Part shown: positions 47,654-55,906 of the stretch, piece by piece
Layout: each line of letters begins with the position of its first letter
How positions within the stretch are numbered: the first letter of the stretch is position 1
Source of the DNA: Ilyonectria destructans
Lineage: Eukaryota > Ascomycota > Sordariomycetes > Hypocreales > Nectriaceae
Length of the DNA stretch: 64,000 nucleotides
Assembly (NCBI GenBank): GCA_020740775.1
Contig: JAHEWK010000017.1
Location: 1-64,000, forward strand
Direction: 5' to 3'
Program-made: the position numbers and the translations under genes
The notes under the pieces: generated by a model
Databases searched by the model: none
Seen by the model: only the letters and a program-made list of their open reading frames with translations
What the model was told of the DNA's origin: nothing

Positions 47654-49093
47654 GGCAAATACTAAAACATGCGTTGTCGGGTTGTATTTATTTCGATCAT
47701 AGGAGTTTATGTCAGTTGTTCCGCAAAATTACCCCGTGAGGAAGGGAGGTCAGGGCCCTCGAGGAGCCCCAACCTGTTATCGGTGGCGTCGGGTATCGGA
47801 CCGTCCTCCTCGTAGCTTTGGGCGTCAGATGATGCGTCGGGAACCGTCGCCCGGATCCAGAACCAGGTTCAGTCCGACGACCGACCCCCGCACGAGCCGC
47901 TTCAGACACAACTCAGGCTTCGCCAGTTGGTAGTAAGCGAGTAAATGTAGACCTGAAGGAGCCCCCTGTCGGTGTGGGGGTGGGATTACATTACTTCAAG
48001 CGTCAACCGTTATAGCAGTCATTTCATCAGAAATGACAGGGCTCAGAATTGAATCCAAAAGCCGTATCTGGCCGTTAGGGGCTCTCCGGAGGCAAAAATC
48101 ATAAATATGGTTTGCGGGAACCTTCATTTGGGCCCCAGAGTACCAGACGGCCAACGGCTGTGGGCTGGGCGACGATGGCATTACACCTATGGATATTGGT
48201 TGGTGCAGCAGTAGATTCGCTTAGCTCCAACTTAGACGCCGTTGAATCCACGATAGCCTGCACCTTTCACCTTGCAAATGGTGTTAAGCCCCGACTCGGA
48301 TCATCCCCAGCCAGTTCGTCTACCGAGAACCCCAAACGCCCACGCTGGGTCCTCAGTGCCGCATCCCTTGACTGCTGCCGACTAACCTCCCTAGCGATTC
48401 GCCAATAACAAATCAGTCGATTTACCCACACTATTGCAATCTTGTTACTGACCTTTGGGCGAGGTCCACTGCTTGATGAGGCATTTCCTCTTGGCGTCCG
48501 CGGTGGTTCATGATATATTCGGGTTTATGCCTTGAGATGAACCAAACAGGAGGACAAGGAGGGCTACAACTGTCGATGGCATTGCTAATCGCGATGGTAT
48601 CAGCCACGCAGCGAGGACAGCCCCAAGCCAACACAGTCAAATATGTTACAGCAGGATTATTAAATGATCAATTAGTGAATGGTCATAGGCTCTCTGTCTC
48701 CTTTGGACCAGCCTCGAACATGTCCTTCGGGATGGGAGAGCCGACAGTTCTCGAGATCTCGAACGAGAGCAACCAGCGGCAGACCGACGCTTGCGGGGCA
48801 AGCGTACTTGGAAGGGGCGGTAAAATGACCAGATTTAGTTAGTGCCTCATATACATCATAACCTTCTAACGTCGGTTGTCTGTACAAACCAGCACAAAGG
48901 ACTTGAGTTCGGCCCTTGCCCCCCTTACGTGTAATCATGACGTATTGAGTTGCGTCTGGCTGACGTCGGACCGGACCGAATTGCACGGACTGATTCGAGC
49001 CAAAACCCCCACGTTGTGCCAGGCTCCGAGCCGTCATCTCCGGGGGATAGGTCAAAGTCCAGTCGGCCGGTTTCACCGAAAAAATTTCAGAAT
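47654..49093. other. Intergenic region with no credible gene
   Basis: About 1.4 kb of even-to-high GC. Frames at 48112-48408, 48510-48842 and (minus) 48672-49076 overlap each other and show no family, no introns and no repeated structure. It includes the permease promoter at its left end. The TA at 49094-49095 is the target site of the adjacent DNA transposon. Confidence 0.4.
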
Positions 49094-49095
49094 TA

Positions 49096-49165
49096 AGTCA
49101 GACCACCCATTAGCTGACCGACCCCTTAGCTGACCACTTTTCCCCACCAAAATCGGTTAAAACTC
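49096..49165 (+). repeat. Left terminal inverted repeat of the DNA transposon
   Basis: This contains TTAGCTGACC twice, 16 bp apart (within CATTAGCTGACCGACC and CCTTAGCTGACCACTT). Such repeated motifs in the ends of pogo/Tc1-type elements are usually transposase-binding sites. It matches the inverse of 55060-55125. Confidence 0.75.
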
Positions 49166-49635
49166 TATTATTTATTTAATTATAGAAAATAGTTAAAATA
49201 GTAATAGATTCATTATAGTCAATTTGATTAAATGGATAGTGTTTAAAGCAGTAATAATAATGTTAATAATTGCTTTTCCCAGTTATCTAGACCGGCTGAA
49301 AAAGGGGTTATTAAGCCTCCTTCTGACTAGAGTTAGAATATCGATTTATTAGAGGTTTTATATAAGGTCATCTTTTAATAAATAGTAATAAAAATCTATT
49401 TAGCATCTAAAATAGCTATTTAAAGCTATTATAACTTTTTTTTATAGTGTAATAAGTTATTTATACTTTTTTCTAAAGTAAAAGTTGAAAAAAGCTTATT
49501 AAAAGTGTTAAATACTATAAATATATAACTTTATAACTTCTCTACAAAATTAAGCTTTAAAATATAGCTTAAAAATTCTATAAGAAATCTTATAATTATA
49601 TACTAAAATACAGTATTAATAACAAGATTAATACT

Positions 49636-50191
49636 TATTAAAGTCTATAAATATATAACTTTATAACTTCTTTATAAGATTAAGCTTTAAGCTTTAAGCT
49701 TTAAAATATAGCTTAAAAATTCTATAAGAAATCCTATAATTATATACTAAAATACAGTATTAATAGCAATATTAACACTGTATGACTAATCAGCCCGAAT
49801 CGGCTTATTAATCTATCCGTGCTTTTAAATCAGTTGATTTTAAAGTATACGCTATTTGGAATCAATATTACTCAATAAGGAAAGTACCCATAAGGATAAA
49901 TGCAGTACCATAAGAAAGCTGGAATTTTAGGCTTTCCAATAGTATATATATTGTCTTAATACAATAGCTGGATTTTAAGCAAATTGTCTATAAAAAGGCT
50001 GAGACCCTCTGGGTAATTCCAGACTTATTTTTATATTATTATCACTACATAATACACTATTAATACACTATCTTATACTATCTTATACTATCTACCTCTT
50101 ATCTTTATATACCCCTTAACCTTATATCCTTTATTAGGATATTTCTTTTATAATTATATTACTTTATTCCACTGCCTTATAACCTCCAACA
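49636..50191 (+). repeat. Copia 5' LTR
   Basis: 556 bp. Its first 150 bp resemble the inner arm of the host DNA transposon just to the left (49507-49635: CTATAAATATATAACTTTAT, AAGCTTTAAAATATAGC, ATACAGTATTAAT), so the boundary between the two had to be set from the right LTR. It ends CTCCAACA before the primer site. Confidence 0.85.
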
Positions 50192-50209
50192 GGTTATGAG
50201 CCCGGAATA
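50192..50209 (+). other. Copia primer-binding site, initiator-tRNA anticodon type
   Basis: GGTTATGAGCCCGGAATAG directly follows the LTR. GGTTATGAGCCC is complementary to the anticodon stem-loop (GGGCUCAUAACC) of eukaryotic initiator tRNA-Met. Half-tRNA priming of this kind is known for Drosophila copia and yeast Ty5. Confidence 0.75.
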
Positions 50210-50384
50210 GCTCAACCTACCCTATACCAAAATTCTCACAAAAAGATGGATTTATATAAAATATTTTAATAAATATTTTATAATAAAAAAAGCCCACCTT
50301 AAAAGAGGAAATTCCTCTTTTCTTAATAAGAATACTACTGCAGTTAAATTAACTGCCTTAATATTCAAGGAAGAAAACCTATAA

Positions 50385-53300
50385 AAAATCCCTTTTTATA
50401 AAAACAAAAAACATACATTTTATAAAGGACGCATTTTGCGTTCAGTCGATTTTTCTACTATTATTTATAGCAGAAAACTATTAGAAAGAGAGAAAAAACA
50501 AGAAGACCTATTAATAGCAACTGAAGATTTAATATCCAATAGGCAAAATGAAGAAATTCCAGATTCCTCTACTTTATCTTATTCTTCTAGTTTAAAAGAC
50601 TTAGAAGATTTAGATTTAGAAGCTGATACTGAATCAGATATTAATTTATCTATAAGTAATAACTATAAAAATAAGCCTTTAAAAGAGAGATATATTAATA
50701 AAATAATAGGACCTATAATAAGCAATTTATCTCGTCTTATTAAGATATATAAAGAATTTAAGGTAAATTTTCCTTTAAAATTAAATAATAATAATAATAT
50801 ACTGAATTTTATATTAGATACAGAGTCAACAAAACATATTGTTGATAATAAAAAATATCTATTTAACTATAGGAAAATTCACAAAATTGTAAGATGGGGA
50901 AAAGCATCTTCTATTATTGTTGAAGGCTGTGGTAATTTAATTATTCAGTTCTTAAATAAAAGGAAATTATTTCTAAAAAATTGCTATTTTATTCCACAAC
51001 TAGGAATAAATATAATAAGCCAATCCTCTCTAAAAGATATAGGCACTTATATATATAATAGTGATATTTTCCTATTTAAAAAGGGAAATATTATAACTAA
51101 AGGTTCTAAAATAAATAATCTATATATTATTCCTGCTACTATATATAAAAATCAAAGAGAAAATACCTCTCAGTTTTTATTAAATATAAATAATAAGAAG
51201 AAAGATAATAATAATAATAATAATAATAATATAAATAATAATAATATAAATAATAATAATAAAGAAATAATAACTATAGATTTATATAAGTGGCATTTAA
51301 GATTAAGTCACTTAAATATAAGAACTTTAAGAAAATATCTTCTTAAGTTATATAATAATAAATATAATAATAATAAATATAATATAATAATAAATAAAGA
51401 GTCTATTATAAAGATAATACAGTGTGAAAATTGTATTAAAGCTAAGGCTACTAATAAAGTTAATAAGATAACTATAAATAAATATAAGTTTTTAGATAAA
51501 ATTTCTACAGATATATGTGGACCTATAAAACCTTTTACTTATAATAAATATAAATACTTTATTACTTTCTTAGATAAAGCTACTAAGTATTTAAAAGTCT
51601 ATTTATTAAGAAATAGAGTAGAAGCTTTAAAAGCTTTTAAAGAATATAAAGTAGAAATTGAAAATAATAATAATAAAATAACTATAAAACAAGTTTTTTC
51701 TGATAATGCTAAAGAATTTACTAATAACCTTAATAATTTCTATAAAGAAAAAGGTATTATATATAATTTTTCACCTCCTTATACCCATGAAAGTAATGGG
51801 GGACCTGAAAGAATAAATAGGACTTTATTAAATAAAATAAGGTCTATAATATATACAGCTAATATCCCTTTATATCTCTGGGGAGAAATACTGCTATCTG
51901 TAGTAGAAATATATAATAAAACTCCTCACTCTTCTATAAAATATAAATGCCCTATAGAAGAAAAAGATAATATTATTTTAAAGTTAGAAGACTTTGAAAA
52001 TTTAAGGACTATAGGCTCTATAGTCTATTATAAGAATAAGAATCCTACTAGTAAACTAGATACTAGAGCCTTTAAAGGTATAATAATAGGATTTTATAAT
52101 AATAGTAAAATTTATAAAATTTGGGATTATAAAAAACATAAATTAATTATCTCTAGAGATATAATTATCTTAGAGAATATCTTTTTAAATAAAGATAATA
52201 AAGAAGCACTAATAAATAAAGAAGATTTAAAAGAAAATCTCTTTAATAATAATAAAAAGAATAATTTTTCAGTTAATATACCTAAAAAGCTAACTGAATA
52301 CTATAAGGCTTATAGAGAAATTCCCTCTTTAATAACTCTATTAATAGAGAATAATATACCTAAGCCTTATAGCTATAACTGTGCTTTAAACTCTTTAGAA
52401 AGAGAAAAATGGATAATTTCTATGAAAGATGAAATTTCAGAATTATTAATACAAAAAACCTTTTTATTATCCTATCTTCCAAAAGATAGAAAGGCTTTAA
52501 AAGGCCGCTGGGTTTATAAATTAAAAACTGATTCAAATAATAATATAATAAAATATAAATCTAGATGGGTTATACAAGGATTTAATCAGGTTTTAAACTT
52601 AGATTTTACTGAAACCTTTGCTACTACTTCTAGACCTGAAACTATAAAGATTCTTTTAATAATAGCAGTTAGAAAAGGCTATTATATATTACAATATGAT
52701 GTAAAAAATGCCTTTATTCATACTGAAATAGATACTGAAATATATACTATATTTCCTATTGGTTTTAAAGAATTTATATTAAATTTCTTAATAAATAATA
52801 ACTTAATAAATAAAGAAATAAAAGGAAATATAAAGAATCTAAATTCAGAAGAATTAGTTTTAAAACTAAATAAAGCTCTATATGGATTAAAACAAAGTCC
52901 TAGACTTTGGTATATTTTTCTAGCAAATTTACTAGAAAAATTGGGATTTTTCCCTATGCCTTATGATGAGGGAATATTTATAAATAATGATTTAAAAATC
53001 GCTATTATATGCCACGTGGATGATTTAATTTTTATTGGACCTTCTGATAAAAATATATATAATATAATTAATAATCTCTCTAAAGATATAAAAATCCAAC
53101 CTTTAGGAGAGATAAAAGACTTTTTAGAAATGAATATCTTTATTAATAGAGATAAAAAGAGCATATATATATCCCAGTCTAAATATATAAAAAATATACT
53201 TATAAAATATAATAAAACTACTATAGGAACTTCTAAAGTACCTGCTATAGCTGGAGAGAAGCTAATAAAAGCTACTATAAATCCTTCTAAAGAAGATATA

Positions 53301-54011
53301 TTAAAATACCAGCAGCAAATAGGTTCTTTACTATATCCAGCAATAAAAACAAGACCTGATATAGCATATAGTGTTATAAATCTATCTAGATTTATGTCTA
53401 AACCTGATAATTCCCATTTTAAAGCTTTAGATTTAATCTGGAAATATTTAAATAATAATCAGGATTTAGGACTATATTATAACTGTAATTTTTCAGAAAA
53501 TTCACTAAATAATATTATAAGAGGCTATAGTGATGCTAGCTGGGCCTCTGATATACAGGATAGAAAATCAGTAAATGGATACTGTTTTTATCTATTTAAT
53601 AACCTTATAAGCTGGAATTCTAGTAAACAAAAATGTGTTTCTACTAGTACTTGTGAAGCTGAATATATAGCCTTAAGGGAGGCAGTTAAAGAAGCTAAAT
53701 CCCTTAATAATATATATAAATATATAAATAATAAGCTTTCTTTAAGCTATTATAAGGCTATACCTCCAGTTTTAACTGATAATGAGGCTGCTAGACAATT
53801 AGCAGAAAATTCCTCATATTATAAAAAATCTAAACATATTGATATTTCTTACCACTTTACTCGAGATGAGGTTAAAAAGGGTAATATAAGGCTTTTCTAT
53901 ATAAAAAGTAAAGATAATATAGCAGATTTCTTTACTAAAAGCCTAGAGAGTATAGAATTCTTAAGATTAAGAAATTATCTATCTTTAGAAAAATATACAG
54001 ATATTAAATAA
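50385..54011 (+). CDS. Copia polyprotein: protease, integrase, RT, RNase H
   Basis: One unbroken, very AT-rich frame (Asn/Ile/Lys-rich; poly-Asn runs near residues 260-290). From the TTG at 50436 it encodes 1191 residues, but the frame is open back to 50385 and has no ATG until about residue 650. Order: protease-like FILDTESTKHIV (family D-S/T-G; here Glu replaces Gly), WHLRLSHLN and CENCIKAKA (integrase zinc region), STDICGP, FSDNAKEFTN, HESNGGPERINR (integrase D, D, E), RT with WVYKLKTDSNN, YDVKNAFIHTEI, LKQSPRLWY and HVDDLIFIG (usual YVDD), RNase H GYSDASWASD, CEAEYIAL, TDNEAARQLA and HIDISYHFTRDEV. Gag and its CCHC knuckle are missing. RT, integrase and RNase H residues look usable. Expression without an ATG is unexplained. 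Confidence 0.9.
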   Translation, partial: KIPFYKNKKHTFYKGRILRSVDFSTIIYSRKLLEREKKQEDLLIATEDLISNRQNEEIPDSSTLSYSSSLKDLEDLDLEADTESDINLSISNNYKNKPLKERYINKIIGPIISNLSRLIKIYKEFKVNFPLKLNNNNNILNFILDTESTKHIVDNKKYLFNYRKIHKIVRWGKASSIIVEGCGNLIIQFLNKRKLFLKNCYFIPQLGINIISQSSLKDIGTYIYNSDIFLFKKGNIITKGSKINNLYIIPATIYKNQRENTSQFLLNINNKKKDNNNNNNNNINNNNINNNNKEIITIDLYKWHLRLSHLNIRTLRKYLLKLYNNKYNNNKYNIIINKESIIKIIQCENCIKAKATNKVNKITINKYKFLDKISTDICGPIKPFTYNKYKYFITFLDKATKYLKVYLLRNRVEALKAFKEYKVEIENNNNKITIKQVFSDNAKEFTNNLNNFYKEKGIIYNFSPPYTHESNGGPERINRTLLNKIRSIIYTANIPLYLWGEILLSVVEIYNKTPHSSIKYKCPIEEKDNIILKLEDFENLRTIGSIVYYKNKNPTSKLDTRAFKGIIIGFYNNSKIYKIWDYKKHKLIISRDIIILENIFLNKDNKEALINKEDLKENLFNNNKKNNFSVNIPKKLTEYYKAYREIPSLITLLIENNIPKPYSYNCALNSLEREKWIISMKDEISELLIQKTFLLSYLPKDRKALKGRWVYKLKTDSNNNIIKYKSRWVIQGFNQVLNLDFTETFATTSRPETIKILLIIAVRKGYYILQYDVKNAFIHTEIDTEIYTIFPIGFKEFILNFLINNNLINKEIKGNIKNLNSEELVLKLNKALYGLKQSPRLWYIFLANLLEKLGFFPMPYDEGIFINNDLKIAIICHVDDLIFIGPSDKNIYNIINNLSKDIKIQPLGEIKDFLEMNIFINRDKKSIYISQSKYIKNILIKYNKTTIGTSKVPAIAGEKLIKATINPSKEDILKYQQQIGSLLYPAIKTRPDIAYSVINLSRFMSKPDNSHFKALDLIWKYLNNNQDLGLYYNCNFSENSLNNIIRGYSDASWASDIQDRKSVNGYCFYLFNNLISWNSSKQKCVSTSTCEAEYIALREAVKEAKSLNNIYKYINNKLSLSYYKAIPPVLTDNEAARQLAENSSYYKKSKHIDISYHFTRDEVKKGNIRLFYIKSKDNIADFFTKSLESIEFLRLRNYLSLEKYTDIK

Positions 54012-54330
54012 TATAATAAAGAGTTTTTTACCAATTTATATCTGGTTTTCTCTTTAATAAGGAGTTTTTAAATAATACTATATAAATATTTTCTCTAATA
54101 ATATAATAAAATAAAAAGAGTTTTAAAATACTATAATTTTCTCTTATATAATATAACTAATAATAAAGGTTTAATTTTTCCTTTATAAATATAAATAAAA
54201 TATAATAAAGAGTTATTTTTTCTCTTTAAAAATAAAAAGAGTTATTTTTCTCTTTAAAATTATAAGAAGAATATATAAGCTATACATATAATATAATAAT
54301 ATTAAAAGAAGTAAATAACCCTTATATATT

Positions 54331-54340
54331 TAAGGGAGGC
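54331..54340 (+). other. Copia polypurine tract
   Basis: TAAGGGAGGC stands directly before the right LTR in AT-rich sequence, in the expected place for the plus-strand primer. Confidence 0.7.
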
Positions 54341-54895
54341 TATTAAAGTCTATAAATATATAACTTTATAACTTCTTTATAAGATTAAGCTTTAAGCTTT
54401 AAGCTTTAAAATATAGCTTAAAAATTCTATAAGAAATCCTATAATTATATACTAAAATACAGTATTAATAGCAATATTAACACTATATAACTAATCAGCC
54501 CGAATCGGCTTATTAATCTATCCGTGCTTTTAAATCAGTTGATTTTAAAGTATACGCTATTTAGAATCAATATTACTCAATAAGGAAAGTACCCATAAGG
54601 ACAAATGCAGTACCATAAGAAAGCTGGAATTTTAGGCTTTCCAATAGTATATATATTGTCTTAATACAATAGCTGGATTTTAAGCAAATTGTCTATAAAA
54701 AGGCTGAGACCCTCTGGGTAATTCCAGACTTATTTTATATTATTATCACTATATAATACACTATTAATACACTATCTTATACTATCTTATACTATCTACC
54801 TCTTATCTTTATATACCCCTTAACCTTATATCCTTTATTAGGATATTTCTTTTATAATAATATTATCTTATTCCACTGCCTTATAACCTCTAACA
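54341..54895 (+). repeat. Copia 3' LTR
   Basis: 555 bp, nearly identical to 49636-50191. The few differences include TGTATGACTAATC (left) versus TATATAACTAATC (right), G-to-A changes in this copy, and loss of one T near 54735. Confidence 0.9.
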
Positions 54896-55059
54896 TTAGT
54901 ATTATATTATAAGAATTTTTATAGAATTATATAGCTTAACTTTTCAGCTTAAAGTTTAATTAATAAGAAGTTATATATATATTTATATATTTATAGTCTT
55001 TAATATTATTATTCGAGCTATTTTCTATAATTAGATATTATAGTATTAAATAATAGCAT

Positions 55060-55125
55060 TTTGACTGATTTTGGTAGGGAAAAGTGGTCAGCTAAGGGGT
55101 CAGTCAGCTAATGGATAGTCTGACT
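55060..55125 (-). repeat. Right terminal inverted repeat of the DNA transposon
   Basis: The inverse of 49096-49165 with only transition differences, most of them toward A/T in this copy. It keeps both GGTCAGCTAA-type motifs (the second as AGTCAGCTAA). Confidence 0.75.
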
Positions 55126-55127
55126 TA

Positions 55128-55906
55128 AGCCCTATCCAGCTATCACTAATGTCGAATAATATTAGATTGGATCATGTACAGGGCATCGGACCGGGTGGTC
55201 ACGTGGTGACCCCCGGGGTCCGGCCGAAGGGCTCACCGAGCCTTTAGCGGGCGCCGCCCGAATAGGAAGGCGGTCACAGAGACCTATAACCCCTGACCGC
55301 GGCAGAGATAGCCTAGAGAGGAACACATACAATACACAGTAATCATGGGCTAAGTCAACTGAGTGCCACGCAAGCTTTCCGACAAATAATAACTGTTGAA
55401 TTGGAGGCATGGAATACCTAGGCTCCAGGAATAGGGAGGCCTTCGGGTCCGAGTCGCGGGGGCTCGCCGAGCCCTCGGCCGGTCAGACCGTAGGAGGAAG
55501 CCGGTCAGGAAAGGCAGTAATCTCAGGGCCCCACTTATAGGCCCGGGGCGTAGTCCTAAGGTGACCGCCCTCGACAGCAAGAACAGATAGAGAAGACACA
55601 CACATGTTCAAGGTTATCAAGTGGTCATATGCGATATCTAACAATAACAGACTGGGCATATAGCGTCTCTACTGAAAGGTAAATCTCAATCCAGTAAAAC
55701 AAAGCCGGGAACAACTCTCTTTTGAGCGAGCACGGGCGAAGGTACTTGTAGGGACGGCGTAATTCTACAAACGAGCAAACACTCCATCATAAAAAAAAGA
55801 AGAGGAAGCAATGATGGAATTACCTTGACGATGGATTTTTAAAAAGTTAAGAAGCGTCCAAAACGAATGCCGGCGATTTGGAGTCGCCGGACGTATACCC
55901 GACTCT
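55128..55906. other. Intergenic region with two diverged ~240-bp repeats
   Basis: Segments about 55165-55370 and 55405-55640 share an order of motifs (GGGTCCG, GGCTCACCGAGCC/GGCTCGCCGAGCC, GGCGGTCA/GCCGGTCA, CCTA, AGATAG, ACACATAC/ACACACATG), so they look like an old tandem duplication of GC-rich sequence. The frames in them are not coding-like. The rest is unremarkable. Confidence 0.45.

Larger units (their letters stand above)
49636..54895 (+). mobile_element. Ty1/Copia LTR retrotransposon, gag-less, pol intact
   Basis: 5260 bp bounded by direct repeats 49636-50191 and 54341-54895 (556 and 555 bp, nearly identical), starting TATTAAAGTC and ending AACA (presumably TGTTA...TAACA before mutation). 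Primer site GGTTATGAGCCCGG follows the left LTR directly; a purine tract TAAGGGAGGC precedes the right LTR. Integrase lies before RT, which defines Ty1/Copia. The internal region left of pol is only about 240 bp, too short for gag. No matching 5-bp target duplication was found (ATACT left, TTAGT right). Confidence 0.92.
49096..55125. mobile_element. TA-flanked inverted-repeat DNA transposon split by a Copia insertion
   Basis: Termini AGTCAGACCACCCATTAGC (49096 onward) and its inverted relative ending at 55125 match over about 65 bp; all differences are G/A or C/T. TA flanks both ends (49094-49095 and 55126-55127), as for Tc1/mariner/pogo elements. Inner arms 49507-49635 and 54896-55015 are also inverted relatives. 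Removing the Copia element leaves about 770 bp with no transposase frame, so this is a MITE-like or deleted element. A further 310 bp (49195-49505) is present on the left only. Confidence 0.8.

Noticed and set aside
48112..49076. Overlapping frames of 98, 110 and 134 codons as possible genes
   Set aside because: They overlap on both strands, show no family, no fungal splice context and no codon bias.
49631..54900. A 5-bp target duplication for the Copia element
   Set aside because: ATACT (left) and TTAGT (right) do not match even allowing RIP transitions.
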